From Candidatus Methanomarinus sp. HR1 (lineage in GTDB: Archaea; Halobacteriota; Methanosarcinia; Methanosarcinales; Methanocomedenaceae), in the NCBI GenBank assembly GCA_002926195.1, contig MZXQ01000004.1, forward strand, positions 1 through 25,679: 25,679 nt of DNA, in the 5' to 3' direction. The notes under the pieces were generated by a model. The model was not told the origin of the DNA. It saw nothing but the letters and a program-made list of their open reading frames with translations, and made no database searches. How positions within the stretch are numbered: the first letter of the stretch is position 1; each line of letters starts with the position of its first letter. Below, piece by piece: positions 1 to 8,749 of the stretch. Made by a program: the position numbers and the translations under genes.

Positions 1-1353
1 GTAGTAGCGAGTGATACTATAACAGGGAACGAATGGATAAATTACAATGATGAGATCATTGTTACTGTAGTCAATACCACCGGTTATAATAGGACATGGA
101 TCAATGAGAAGGATAAACCAAGAGCAGAAATAGAAGTATGTTTTAAAGCCGTACCTGAACTTCAGTTATCAATTTCAATTGATAAGGAGGTATATGGTCC
201 CAATGATCATGTGATACATACTGAAGTGACAGTAAAGAATACCGGAACATGGAATATCGAAGATGTAGAACTTAATATTCAAACAAATGGATTGCAAACA
301 TCAAGAGATCGAAAATATAATTATGATAATATTGCAAAACGCCGCTCGGAAAAAGAAGAATTTTATCTTAAGATTCCCAATTTAAAGGAACAACGAACAT
401 ATAATATCACATCTACAGTATCTGGTAAGAGCTGGGACGGAGAAAAGATCACTGCTAATACATCAAGATCAATTACAATATTGCCGGGCTGGAAGATACT
501 TGGGATAGAAAAAAATGTAACCGAATCTGTTTATCTATATGGTGATCACATTAAGGATCATAATATTGTCTATAATAATTATGCTAACAATTCAAATATT
601 TCAACTGATTCTATCGCATTGGTAACTCTTGAGATTTTCAATCCCGGATTAACAGATATTAACGGTATTGTACTTACGGACTATCTTCCTGAAAACTTTG
701 TACTTGATGACAATTCAAGTCTGTACTGGGAATTCAATCTAAGTTCCAAAAAAAAGAAGGTGTTTTCATATTCAATGAAACCCCTTTCTCATGGGATATA
801 TACTGTCCCTGATGCTGTGGCCAACTGGAGCATGGATGAGAAACAATATAATGCTACATCAGTTTCGAATCAATCGCAGATCATTGTACATGCAGCATAC
901 ATCAACCTGACTAAATCCACAGACCAATCCTACATAAGTCCGGGAGATGAAGTAACAGTAAGTGTGAATATCAAGAATACAGGCACTATTCAAGCTATAG
1001 TCAACGTAAGCGATACAATACCGGAAAATGCAATTTTATCAAACAGTAGTATTACACGATTAAAAAGAGTTATTTTGCAGGAAGGCGGCAGTCAGCGTCT
1101 CGTTTATCGAATAACGATAAATTCGACACAAGATATGCTGCTGCCGCCTGCTAATGCTAATTTTTCAGATATATATGGTTATTCTGGTACGACTGCTTCC
1201 AATACTGTAACAATCTATGTAAATGAAGCTTATAATACTGAAAATACAACTCAGGCAATAGCCAACCAGACTGAAGCACCAACTACCGGAATATTTTCTA
1301 TGATTATTGAGTTTATATCCAATTTATTCTCTAATAAGTCTGTGGCAGAATAA
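1..1353 (+). CDS. surface glycoprotein-like repeat protein, 5' end missing
   Basis: The frame is open from base 1 to the TAA at 1351-1353, so this is the last 450 residues of a gene that begins outside the window; the GTG at 211 is only an internal valine codon. The protein is built of beta-rich repeats resembling the DUF11/CARDB-type modules of archaeal surface proteins, for example the segment containing KNTGTIQAIVNVSDTIPENA. It has about a dozen N-x-S/T sequons, consistent with N-glycosylation outside the cell. No signal peptide can be seen because the N terminus is missing. The C terminus ends in a short hydrophobic or amphipathic stretch (IFSMIIEFISNLF) followed by NKSVAE, which is not a classical transmembrane anchor. 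The likely role is cell envelope or adhesion; the exact function is unknown. It converges on uspA with a 9-base gap. Confidence 0.8.
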   Translation, partial: VVASDTITGNEWINYNDEIIVTVVNTTGYNRTWINEKDKPRAEIEVCFKAVPELQLSISIDKEVYGPNDHVIHTEVTVKNTGTWNIEDVELNIQTNGLQTSRDRKYNYDNIAKRRSEKEEFYLKIPNLKEQRTYNITSTVSGKSWDGEKITANTSRSITILPGWKILGIEKNVTESVYLYGDHIKDHNIVYNNYANNSNISTDSIALVTLEIFNPGLTDINGIVLTDYLPENFVLDDNSSLYWEFNLSSKKKKVFSYSMKPLSHGIYTVPDAVANWSMDEKQYNATSVSNQSQIIVHAAYINLTKSTDQSYISPGDEVTVSVNIKNTGTIQAIVNVSDTIPENAILSNSSITRLKRVILQEGGSQRLVYRITINSTQDMLLPPANANFSDIYGYSGTTASNTVTIYVNEAYNTENTTQAIANQTEAPTTGIFSMIIEFISNLFSNKSVAE

Positions 1354-1362
1354 ACCACATCT

Positions 1363-1773
1363 TCATATCTTATAATTAGGAGATACAGTCATTACCAGTA
1401 CTTTAGACTTACGCAGAACCTTTTCAGTAACACTTCCTGTCAACTTCTTAAGCCCTGTCTTTCCATATGTACCAATAATGATCCTGTCCACTTTCTTTAA
1501 TTCAGCCGCTTCCACTATACATGCGGCCGGGTCTCCGTTTTCAATGATCGTGGTAACATTTACGGCATCGATCCCATGACCCACCAGGGCATCCTTACAT
1601 TCATTTAATAGTTTTTCAGCCCCTTCCTCCATCCACTTCTTCCTTTCCTGTCCTGTAGTAGCGATCACATGGATTAAAATAATCTCGACTTTATGATGTC
1701 TGGCTATTGATAGGGCTACTTTTGCAGCCTTTTTAGAGAAATCCGATCCATCTATAGGTACAAGAATCTTCAT
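1363..1773 (-). CDS. universal stress protein, UspA family
   Basis: A 136-residue single-domain UspA-fold protein. The N terminus MKILVPIDGSDFS carries the conserved Asp8. Near the C terminus the nucleotide-binding loop GTYGKTGLKKLTGSVTEK contains the GxxG and G(S/T) elements, so ATP binding is likely. The spacer between Gly104 and Gly113 is 8 residues rather than the usual 9, a small deviation. Such proteins are cytoplasmic and modulate stress or energy responses; no specific partner can be named. The ATG overlaps the TGA of the upstream DUF1015 gene by four bases (ATGA, 1770-1773), so the two are translationally coupled in one operon. Confidence 0.92.
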   Translation of the reverse strand: MKILVPIDGSDFSKKAAKVALSIARHHKVEIILIHVIATTGQERKKWMEEGAEKLLNECKDALVGHGIDAVNVTTIIENGDPAACIVEAAELKKVDRIIIGTYGKTGLKKLTGSVTEKVLRKSKVLVMTVSPNYKI

Positions 1774-3080
1774 TTGGGATCATCTTCCTGTATCCGTCGC
1801 ATTATAATACCTTCAGCCACTTTAGGCAAAAAAAGAGTGGATTTTTGTGGGAAATTTTTCATTTCTACATGGGCCTTATATTCAACATCCTTTATTGTAA
1901 GTGGTCTCATTAAAAAGGCTGCATTGAATCCCTGCCCATCAACCTTCAAGGCTGCATCCGACACACTATCAGTAAAAACTATATTATCTTCTTTATTTCC
2001 GTCAATACAGGGTTCGATTATCCATTCATTAAGTGAAAGATAATCAAGCCCTGTCTTTTCACCTAATTTGTCAGAAAGCTGTATTACTTTATCCCTATGT
2101 GCCCTGATCACCGAAAAAGTCTTTTTATTATAAAAACCGATTCTCACATCGAATTTATCATCCTTTGTATGAAGAATCCGATTAAACTCATCATTTTGAT
2201 CTCCTTTCCATATTATATTGAAGAACCGATCTAATTGAGTGTTCAGCATATCATGATTATAGTTCCTTATACATCTATGCCATGGGAGCAGTAGCAATGC
2301 ACGATCTCCTCCTTCCATTAACATCATCATAGTATAGTCTATACCATCCTGCTTACTAAGTCTTCTTGCAGCAGAAAACCGATGATGCCCATCCAGAATA
2401 AGTAACTTTTTATCTGACATTAACTCCTGGATATTTCGAATAACTTCAATATCACTGATCTCCCATAATAAATGCCTGGTATTGTGTAGTGTCAGATCAA
2501 CCAGTGGCGGTCTATCATCTCTAAGTACAAGCTCTGGTCTTTTAAAACCGAGGTAATCCTCTAAAATAATATTAATATCATGTCCAGGCATATTGTATTC
2601 AGAAACAATAGGTGCAAAATTCATACGGCATGCTTTCATTAATTCAGATCGTTCAATAGAATTCTTCTCAAAGATATTCTCATGCCCAACTATATTGCCT
2701 TTTCCAGGGTGTTCTATTTTTACAAGGGCAACCAGACCAAATGCAAAATAGATATTCCGTTCCCCTGTCCCGGGAACATCCCGCATCATGTCATCCGGAA
2801 GACTGTACCTGATCCCATAAATATATAATGCAGGATGTTTGGATTCTTTAAGTATACCCTCTGTAAAAAGCCTGGTTAGATTTTTTTTTGCTTTATCAAT
2901 GAACTCTACACTATCAACGCTATTATTACGTGTGGTTAAATGAATTATATTATTACTATTATTTCCGTAGTTGTCATATTCTGTTTTGTCGATGACATCG
3001 TAAACCGGGCATATCAATTTATTCAGATCAGGTATTCCCGGGTTTAGTATTGTTGTCTTAAAAGGTTTGATAATTACCAT
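1770..3080 (-). CDS. DUF1015 family protein
   Basis: A 436-residue protein of the DUF1015 (COG4198) family. It has the family's opening IKPFKTTI and PVYDVI and the central signature LLILDGHHRFSAARR, with DGHHR at residues 230-234, which resembles the ParB/Srx-fold DGHHR motif. The biochemical function is not established; bacterial members often sit near serine or phosphoserine genes, but that context is absent here. There is no signal peptide or membrane segment. The gene is first in an operon with uspA. A TATA-like stretch at 3101-3112 lies about 26 bases upstream of the ATG and no Shine-Dalgarno sequence is visible, so the mRNA is probably leaderless. The family call is firm; the role is open. 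Confidence 0.9.
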   Translation of the reverse strand: MVIIKPFKTTILNPGIPDLNKLICPVYDVIDKTEYDNYGNNSNNIIHLTTRNNSVDSVEFIDKAKKNLTRLFTEGILKESKHPALYIYGIRYSLPDDMMRDVPGTGERNIYFAFGLVALVKIEHPGKGNIVGHENIFEKNSIERSELMKACRMNFAPIVSEYNMPGHDINIILEDYLGFKRPELVLRDDRPPLVDLTLHNTRHLLWEISDIEVIRNIQELMSDKKLLILDGHHRFSAARRLSKQDGIDYTMMMLMEGGDRALLLLPWHRCIRNYNHDMLNTQLDRFFNIIWKGDQNDEFNRILHTKDDKFDVRIGFYNKKTFSVIRAHRDKVIQLSDKLGEKTGLDYLSLNEWIIEPCIDGNKEDNIVFTDSVSDAALKVDGQGFNAAFLMRPLTIKDVEYKAHVEMKNFPQKSTLFLPKVAEGIIMRRIQEDDPK

Positions 3081-3100
3081 GTGTGGTACGTCCAGTGATT

Positions 3101-3112
3101 AATCATAAGTTG
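3101..3112 (-). promoter_or_regulatory. TATA-like box for the DUF1015-uspA operon
   Basis: On the minus strand the stretch reads ACTTATGATT, centred about 26 bases before the ATG at 3080, the spacing expected for a leaderless archaeal transcript. Inferred from position and composition only. Confidence 0.45.
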
Positions 3113-3258
3113 CATTTGATTAACTTAAAGACGATTATATAAATTAATTTATCGTATTTTATTTCCCCCCACCTCATCATCATGTGAGCATAGGTTTTAA
3201 TACAGATGAGTGCCATATCAGTAATTACTCGATTTAATAATAAAACGGGGGTTTAAAA

Positions 3259-3624
3259 ATGAAATCATTAGCTGTTATAAGAGCAGATAGTAATACCAAA
3301 GTAAACATAGCAATTCGTGATCTAGTAAGATATGGCCACATTTCTTTTGATGATAGTCCAAAGAAAATGGATCCACAGAAAGCCGATAAAGTACTTATGA
3401 ACGTAATGAACACCAATTTAAGAAATACCTGCAACTCTGCAGCAGTAGTTCCTCTTGGTGACCATGCCAGTGCAGCCATAGGCAGGTTGAAGAAAATTCA
3501 TCCTCCGGCTCACATCATCATTGTAAGTCCAAGGCATTCTATGTATAGTAATCTTGTTAAAGATATTGACAATATGCCGGAAATGGATATCAGAGTTCAA
3601 GACGACGAAGATGATTTTGAATAG
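3259..3624 (+). CDS. DUF356 family protein of methanogens
   Basis: A 121-residue acidic-tailed protein (ends DDEDDFE) that I recognise as DUF356, a family essentially confined to methanogenic and related Euryarchaeota. The function is unknown. Visible features are an N-terminal beta strand MKSLAVIRAD, a central PLGDHASAAIGRLKKIHP segment and the strand AHIIIVSPRH, suggesting a small alpha/beta fold. There is no signal peptide. A G-rich ribosome site (CGGGGGT, 3245-3251) precedes the ATG by about 7 bases. It is transcribed divergently from the DUF1015 operon and converges on the MBF1 gene, with hairpin repeat copy A between their stop codons. Its main value here is as a lineage marker. Confidence 0.85.
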   Translation: MKSLAVIRADSNTKVNIAIRDLVRYGHISFDDSPKKMDPQKADKVLMNVMNTNLRNTCNSAAVVPLGDHASAAIGRLKKIHPPAHIIIVSPRHSMYSNLVKDIDNMPEMDIRVQDDEDDFE

Positions 3625-3636
3625 TATGATATACTA

Positions 3637-3665
3637 ACAAAATCCGACTGAAAGGAAGATTTTGT
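3637..3665. repeat. hairpin repeat, copy A
   Basis: ACAAAATC pairs with GATTTTGT around a 13-base centre. It lies between the convergent stop codons of the DUF356 gene (3624) and MBF1 (3673) and is followed by T-rich DNA on the plus strand, so it could end both transcripts. Its reverse complement matches copies at 10330, 14600 and (more weakly) 25600. Confidence 0.75.
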
Positions 3666-3672
3666 TTCAAAT

Positions 3673-4152
3673 TCATTTCCTTTTTATTTTTACAATATCT
3701 CCAAGCGTAGTTCCCTGTAATAAGGACCCATGCTCCATATCATCACTACTTGTTCTTTCTGTGAGTTTTATTCCCAGGGCATATTCAAGTTTCTTACGCA
3801 TTGAATCTTCAGGCATAATCTCTGAGCGTTCTATCTTACGGATTAGTGAGGATTTCTCTTTTATATCCAGACCCAGTTCCTCTATTGTCAATCCTTTCGC
3901 CTCTCTTGCTTCACGTATTACCTGACTGTAATCAGAGATGATATCTTCATCCATATCTTTGAAAAAACTGCGTTTGGGCTTTTTAATAATAGGTGTAGGT
4001 GCAACTGGAGAAACTTTTCTTGATGATGGTACCCATCCATCCTGGGTTTTTCCATAATGGGCACATTTGGCACACACTTCAAGTTCAGTACCTTCTACTA
4101 CTACCCTTCTTGGAGACCCGATAATTTCAATACCGCATATTTCACATTCCAT
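3673..4152 (-). CDS. archaeal MBF1 homologue (zinc ribbon plus HTH)
   Basis: A 159-residue protein with the archaeal multiprotein-bridging-factor layout: an N-terminal zinc ribbon (Cys3, Cys6, Cys27, Cys30), a basic proline-rich linker, then an XRE/Cro-type helix-turn-helix at about residues 75-130 (DYSQVIREAREAKGLTIEEL followed by RKIERSEIMPEDSMRKKLE). Eukaryotic MBF1 bridges TBP and activators; archaeal forms have been linked to the ribosome and translation. I chose the ATG at 4152, although the frame stays open to 4269, because the zinc ribbon begins there and an AAGGA site lies just upstream. It is divergent from the PAN gene with only 64 bases between the two starts. Confidence 0.93.
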   Translation of the reverse strand: MECEICGIEIIGSPRRVVVEGTELEVCAKCAHYGKTQDGWVPSSRKVSPVAPTPIIKKPKRSFFKDMDEDIISDYSQVIREAREAKGLTIEELGLDIKEKSSLIRKIERSEIMPEDSMRKKLEYALGIKLTERTSSDDMEHGSLLQGTTLGDIVKIKRK

Positions 4153-4174
4153 TGAGAACCATTCCTTCGAAAAG

Positions 4175-4200
4175 GCTATATATCCTGTTAACTTAAATAA
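4175..4200. promoter_or_regulatory. divergent MBF1/PAN promoter region
   Basis: The 64-base gap holds GCTATATATCC (4175-4185, plus strand, 32-42 bases before the PAN ATG) and, on the minus strand, TTATTTAAG (4200-4192, 40-48 bases before the MBF1 ATG). The two TATA-like boxes are adjacent and point opposite ways, so transcription complexes at both may compete. Confidence 0.55.
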
Positions 4201-4216
4201 TATTCGGAGAATAACC

Positions 4217-5476
4217 ATGTCAGAAGTTCTGGAAGATAATTCAGTAAAAGAATCTTTAATCAATATCACAACAGACCTTGCAAGTGATGATTTTTCAAGG
4301 TATTTAATAGACCGGATGCATCAACTCGAACAAAGGAACCTCTTTCTTAAAGAACAACAATTAAAAACAGAAGCTGAAAAGCGTAAGGCAAATTCTCAAA
4401 AATTGAAGTTTGAACGGGAATTAAGGCAGCTTCGCAGTGAAATGGAACGTTTGAAAGCAGCCCCTCTTATTGTAGGTACGATAGTGGATGTTCTGGAAAA
4501 TGATAAATTGATCGTAAGAAGCAGTACTGGCCCACAGTTCATAGTAGGTCTATCCAAATTCATAAAAGAATCCGAATTGGAACCGGGAACACAGGTTGCA
4601 ATGAACCAGCAGACTCTGGCAGTAATAAGCATCCTCCCACCATCAAAAAGTCGTTTGATACGTGAAGTTGAATTGGTTAAATCGCCCGACGTGGACTATT
4701 CCCAGATCGGTGGGCTCAAAGAGCAGATCAGAGAAATTAGAGAGGCAGTAGAATTACCATTAAGCAATCCTGAAGCTTTTGTAAGGATCGGTATTGATCC
4801 TCCGAAAGGTGTATTGCTGTATGGCCCTCCGGGAACAGGTAAGACCATGCTCGCAAAGGCCGTAGCTAAACATACCGATACCTGTTTCATTAGATTAGTA
4901 GGTTCCGAACTTGTTAAGAAATATATCGGAGAAGGGGCCCGGATGGTCAGGGAACTGTTCAAACTTGCCATAGATAATGCTCCCAGTATAATTTTTATTG
5001 ATGAACTTGATTCAATTGCAGCTAAACGGTATGACGGAGCTACAGCAGGTGATCGGGAAGTGCAGCGTACGTTAATGCAATTACTGGCTGAAATGGACGG
5101 TTTCAATCCGAGAGGTGAGGTTAGACTTCTGGCAGCTACAAACCGACTTGATATCCTTGATCCGGCAATACTTCGTCCTGGGCGGTTTGACCGGTTTATT
5201 GAAGTTAAACTACCGGATGCTGATGCCAGAGAAAGCATTATGATGATCCATTCCCGCAATATGACACTTTCAAAGAATATTGTTTTTAAATATCTGGCAA
5301 AGATCACCGATGGATCCAGTGGTTCTGACTTAAAGGCTATAGTCACAGAAGCTGGTATGTTCGCTATCCGGAATGAAAGAGAATGTGTTGAAGTCGAGGA
5401 CATGGAAAATGCTGTTACAAAAGTACTGAACCATAGAAAGAATTCCAATCAAATTGTAGAGAATATGTTCCAATAA
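4217..5476 (+). CDS. pan: proteasome-activating nucleotidase PAN
   Basis: A 419-residue AAA+ ATPase that unfolds substrates and feeds them to the archaeal 20S proteasome as a hexameric ring. Domains in order: a coiled coil (about 30-80), an OB domain beginning with the AAPLIVGTI segment (Pro83 probably being the cis-proline), then the AAA+ module with Walker A GPPGTGKT (203-210), pore loop KYIG (235-238), Walker B IIFIDE (Asp262, Glu263), sensor Asn309 and the arginine-finger stretch RPGRFDR (320-326). The start at 4217 has a CGGAGA site five to ten bases upstream; the frame is open further but that part belongs to the opposite MBF1 gene. The C terminus is MFQ rather than the usual hydrophobic-Tyr-X tail. 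The roadblock gene follows after 28 bases. Confidence 0.96.
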   Translation: MSEVLEDNSVKESLINITTDLASDDFSRYLIDRMHQLEQRNLFLKEQQLKTEAEKRKANSQKLKFERELRQLRSEMERLKAAPLIVGTIVDVLENDKLIVRSSTGPQFIVGLSKFIKESELEPGTQVAMNQQTLAVISILPPSKSRLIREVELVKSPDVDYSQIGGLKEQIREIREAVELPLSNPEAFVRIGIDPPKGVLLYGPPGTGKTMLAKAVAKHTDTCFIRLVGSELVKKYIGEGARMVRELFKLAIDNAPSIIFIDELDSIAAKRYDGATAGDREVQRTLMQLLAEMDGFNPRGEVRLLAATNRLDILDPAILRPGRFDRFIEVKLPDADARESIMMIHSRNMTLSKNIVFKYLAKITDGSSGSDLKAIVTEAGMFAIRNERECVEVEDMENAVTKVLNHRKNSNQIVENMFQ

Positions 5477-5504
5477 GAATTAACATGGAAGGGGGAAAAG
5501 TAAT

Positions 5505-5870
5505 ATGAGCACATTACAGGAAATGTTAGAAGAAATCCTGAATGATCTTGAAACAACAGGCATCATTAAAGCCTCTGCGATTATTTCCCGCAATGGTCTT
5601 AAAATGGTATCTAACACAGCTGAAGATATGGACAGTGAAGCCTTTGCTGCCCTTTCTGCCATTCTTCATATATCTGCAGAATCCACTATTGATAAACTTT
5701 GCAAAGAGATTCCTAAATTCATTTTTGTTCAAACCGATCAACATAATCTGATCACTTACTCAGGTGGTCCGAATGCTTTGATCATAGTATTAACAGACCA
5801 TGAATGGAATATTGAGCTTATTTTAGATAAAATAGAAAAAGCTGCAGATAAAGTGAAAGAGCTTGTATAA
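5505..5870 (+). CDS. roadblock/LC7-domain protein
   Basis: A 121-residue single-domain roadblock/LC7 (MglB-like) protein: the N-terminal helix LQEMLEEILNDLETT, then strand IIKASAIISRNGLKMVS, a long central helix, and strands NLITYSGG and ALIIVLTDHEWNIELILDKI. These dimeric modules usually regulate small Ras-like GTPases or act as scaffolds. No GTPase gene lies in the window, so the partner is unknown. The start has a very strong ribosome site (GGAAGGGGG, 5487-5495). Its position 28 bases after pan suggests co-transcription, but a functional link to the proteasome is only an inference. Confidence 0.85.
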   Translation: MSTLQEMLEEILNDLETTGIIKASAIISRNGLKMVSNTAEDMDSEAFAALSAILHISAESTIDKLCKEIPKFIFVQTDQHNLITYSGGPNALIIVLTDHEWNIELILDKIEKAADKVKELV

Positions 5871-5934
5871 GTATTTTATCACATTCATCCAAAGATTTTA
5901 TTATCAAACACTTATATCAAGAAACCTGAATAAT

Positions 5935-7110
5935 ATGACAACAAAATATGAGTACATCACTAACCTCGATTCAAAATATGTATTTCAGAATTATACGCGC
6001 CAGCCTTTAGCTTTAATACGGGGAAAGGGTGCAGTAGTGTGGGATACACAAGACAAGGAATATATAGATTGTGTTGCCGGTATTGCAGTTAATAATATAG
6101 GGCATTGTCATCCATACGTCATTGAAGCAGTAAGTCGCCAGATATCTGAGCTTATTCACGTCTCCAATCTGTATTATAATCAAAAACAACCGGAACTTGC
6201 AGCAAAACTTGTCCAGCTTACAAAGATGGATAGGGCATTCTTCTGTAATTCAGGGGCTGAAGCAGTTGAAGGGGCAATTAAACTGGCTAGAAAAGCAACA
6301 GGACGTACTGATTTTATAGCTGCTGAGAACGGATTTCACGGGCGGACAATGGGTGCTTTGAGTACCACACATAAGCAACAATACCGCACACCATTCGAAC
6401 CACTCATTAAAAATGTGGATTTCGTGCCTTATAATGACATCGAAGCATTAAAAGCTGTTGTAAATAAGAACACTGCAGCAGTTATGCTCGAACCTATCCA
6501 GGGCGAAGGTGGGATAAATATACCTGACAACAAGTATCTGCAGGCTGCCAGGGATATATGTGATGATTCAGGAGCACTATTAATTTTCGATGAGATCCAG
6601 ACGGGATTCGGGAGGACCGGACGCTGGTTTGCATGGGAACATTCAAACGTCAGACCTGATATAATGACAATTGCAAAGGCAATGGCTGGTGGTCTGCCCA
6701 TGGGCGCCATACTTGCTAAAGAGCAGACAGCTTCAAAGATGCAAAAAGGCGAACATGGAGCTACCTTTGGTGGTGGGCCTCTGTTATGTGCAGCCGCACT
6801 GGCAGTATTAAAAGTAATTGAAGATGAGGACCTGATAGCAAAGTCTGCTAATATGGGCGATTATCTCACAGACAAACTGAATGAAATCGGATCAGACAAT
6901 ATTAAAGAGATACGCAGTAGGGGTCTTATGATAGGTATCGAACTTGCGATCAAGTGTGCACCAGTTGTGGACTATGCAAGAGCTAATGGTGTATTACTAA
7001 ATTGCACATCTGATTTTGTACTTAGACTGGTTCCTCCACTGGTAATTACCAGTAAGCAAATCGATCGTGTGGCCGAGGTCATAGAAAAAGGTATTCAAGA
7101 GGCAAAATGA
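5935..7110 (+). CDS. argD: acetylornithine aminotransferase
   Basis: A 391-residue class III PLP-dependent aminotransferase, most likely N-acetylornithine aminotransferase of arginine synthesis. The N terminus (YIDCVAGIAVNNIGHCHP) and the run IFDEIQTGFGRTGRWFAWEH are typical of archaeal ArgD. The phosphate loop is NSGAEA (105-110), the cofactor contact is Asp219 and the Schiff-base lysine is Lys248 (MTIAKAMAGG). Other class III transaminases, such as a GABA or LysJ type, cannot be fully excluded. I chose the ATG at 5935, although the frame is open to 5863, because the family begins there and AT-rich boxes (5897-5903, 5911-5918) lie just upstream. The gene overlaps hisC by ATGA. Confidence 0.9.
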   Translation: MTTKYEYITNLDSKYVFQNYTRQPLALIRGKGAVVWDTQDKEYIDCVAGIAVNNIGHCHPYVIEAVSRQISELIHVSNLYYNQKQPELAAKLVQLTKMDRAFFCNSGAEAVEGAIKLARKATGRTDFIAAENGFHGRTMGALSTTHKQQYRTPFEPLIKNVDFVPYNDIEALKAVVNKNTAAVMLEPIQGEGGINIPDNKYLQAARDICDDSGALLIFDEIQTGFGRTGRWFAWEHSNVRPDIMTIAKAMAGGLPMGAILAKEQTASKMQKGEHGATFGGGPLLCAAALAVLKVIEDEDLIAKSANMGDYLTDKLNEIGSDNIKEIRSRGLMIGIELAIKCAPVVDYARANGVLLNCTSDFVLRLVPPLVITSKQIDRVAEVIEKGIQEAK

Positions 7111-8204
7111 GACACATAACTGATCTTATTAAGAGTTCTATTAAAGATATTAATGAATATGTACCAGGCAAGTCAATAGAAGAAATTGCGACGGGTTATG
7201 GAATCAAACCGGAGGATATCATCAAACTTGGTTCCAATGAGAACTCAATGGGTCCGTCTCCTATGGCAGTAGAAGCTGTACGCTCTTGCTCTGAAACTAT
7301 TAGCATATATCCTTCACCGGATGCAGGAGAACTTCGTAGTGTACTGGCAGAATACGTAGGATTTCCTGAAGATAGAGTGGTCATGGGTGCCGGTATGGAT
7401 GGTGTAGTAGATACTCTAATGCGGATGTTCATACAACCAGGTACTAAAGCGCTTATTTCCACTCCTACTTTTTCATATTATGAAATAGCAGTAAGAGCTC
7501 AGGGAGGTACACCTGTATTCATAAGACGCTCGGCTGATTTTAGTATAGATACTGATGCAGTAATATCTTCTATAGATTATTCTACTAACATGGTATTCCT
7601 GTGCTCACCTAACAACCCCTCAGGGAACAGCATACCTGAAAGTGATCTAAGGGAAATATTAGACCGATCAGATGCATTAGTATTTCTTGATGAAGCCTAT
7701 GTGGAATTTGCCAATATGCAGCTTACACATCTATCCAATGAATATGACAATCTCATAGTCGGACGCACTTTGTCTAAAGCTATGGGTATTGCCGGGCTTA
7801 GAGTAGGGTATGGCATTGTTCCTGAGTGGATATTCAGAGAATATATGAAAGCTACCACACCGTTTGCTATAAACAGGATCGGAATAGCGGCAGGACTGGC
7901 TGCCCTTAAGGATGTGGAATATAGAAAAAAGACCATAGAGAATGTACGTATTGGCAGGACATTCCTCAGCGATCATTTATCTTCTTACTGCCATGTATAT
8001 CCCTCTGAAGCAAATTTTATAATGTTAGACGTTTCACCGAAAAAGAGCAGTGAAGTATCCAAAAGAATGTTAAAAAAAGGAATCATTATACGTGACTGTA
8101 AGTCATTTCGGGATGCGGGCGAGCATCTGATCAGGATCACAATAGGAACTCCTGATCAAAACAGGCGGGTTGTGGATACATTAATTGAGATACTGCAGTC
8201 ATGA
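7107..8204 (+). CDS. hisC: histidinol-phosphate aminotransferase
   Basis: A 365-residue fold-type I aminotransferase that transfers an amino group between histidinol phosphate and 2-oxoglutarate in histidine synthesis. Key features are LGSNENSMGPSP near residues 41-52, SPNNPSGN (167-174, Asn170), FLDEAYVEF (Asp195, Tyr198), the PLP lysine Lys224 in TLSKAMGIAGLRVGYG, and Arg232. The length is normal for the family. It overlaps argD by four bases upstream and the adenylate kinase by four bases downstream, so all are translated from one message. Some archaeal HisC enzymes also act in aromatic amino-acid transamination; that cannot be read from sequence. Confidence 0.93.
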   Translation: MRHITDLIKSSIKDINEYVPGKSIEEIATGYGIKPEDIIKLGSNENSMGPSPMAVEAVRSCSETISIYPSPDAGELRSVLAEYVGFPEDRVVMGAGMDGVVDTLMRMFIQPGTKALISTPTFSYYEIAVRAQGGTPVFIRRSADFSIDTDAVISSIDYSTNMVFLCSPNNPSGNSIPESDLREILDRSDALVFLDEAYVEFANMQLTHLSNEYDNLIVGRTLSKAMGIAGLRVGYGIVPEWIFREYMKATTPFAINRIGIAAGLAALKDVEYRKKTIENVRIGRTFLSDHLSSYCHVYPSEANFIMLDVSPKKSSEVSKRMLKKGIIIRDCKSFRDAGEHLIRITIGTPDQNRRVVDTLIEILQS

Positions 8205-8749
8205 TCATTGCATTGACAGGTACTCCTGGTACAGGCAAATCCTCAATATGCAGATATCTTCACACAAAATTTGAGATCATTGATCTCAACATGTATATAA
8301 AAAAGGAAGGATTGCATTTTGGACAGGATGAGCCCGGAGGTTCTTTGATTGCTGATATGGATGCTGTGCAGAGCCGTATGGATGAACTGCTCAAAAATAA
8401 TACCGTAACAGTAATAATTGAAGGGCACTTATCACATTATCTCAAAGGTACAGATGCAGTCATTGTGCTGCGGACAAGACCTGCAATCCTTACCCAACGC
8501 CTCAGAGCCAGGGGATATCTACCTGAAAAAATAAATGAAAATATTGAAGCTGAAGCACTGGATGTGATATTGATCGAATCAGTAGAACGACATCAAAAGG
8601 TTTTTGAAGTGGAAACCAGTACAACTACTCCCAAAGAAGCCTCACAGGTTATTCATCCATTGGTGTTACAGCTGGAAGCAGGAAATATGGTATCTCTAAA
8701 CGAATATCTTCCAGGGCGCTTTGACTGGAGTGAGGAGGTATTTCTTTGA
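8201..8749 (+). CDS. Fap7/AK6-type adenylate kinase
   Basis: A 182-residue P-loop kinase of the Fap7/hCINAP type. The N terminus MIIALTGTPGTGKSS contains the Walker A loop (residues 7-14); IIEGHLSHYL and VIVLRTRPAILTQRLRARGY match the archaeal AK6 family in order. These enzymes interconvert adenine nucleotides and, in eukaryotes and archaea, help late small-subunit ribosome maturation through a ribosomal-protein partner. The start ATG overlaps the hisC stop, and the stop overlaps the TTG start of the next gene. The family call is strong; whether the main role here is ribosomal or metabolic is open. Confidence 0.88.
   Translation: MIIALTGTPGTGKSSICRYLHTKFEIIDLNMYIKKEGLHFGQDEPGGSLIADMDAVQSRMDELLKNNTVTVIIEGHLSHYLKGTDAVIVLRTRPAILTQRLRARGYLPEKINENIEAEALDVILIESVERHQKVFEVETSTTTPKEASQVIHPLVLQLEAGNMVSLNEYLPGRFDWSEEVFL
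8732..8748 (+). promoter_or_regulatory. ribosome site fixing the TTG start of the phosphatidyltransferase gene
   Basis: GAGGAGGT at 8732-8739 lies six bases before the TTG at 8746. No ATG or GTG lies nearby in frame, and the TTG overlaps the upstream TGA, so this site decides the start. Confidence 0.8.

Noticed and set aside
211..1353. Gene start at the GTG at 211
   Set aside because: The frame is open without a stop back to base 1 with similar composition, so the gene is truncated by the window edge.
4696..5448. Long open frame antisense to pan
   Set aside because: It lies entirely within the well-conserved PAN coding sequence, is rich in Ser/Ile as expected for a shadow frame, and matches no family.
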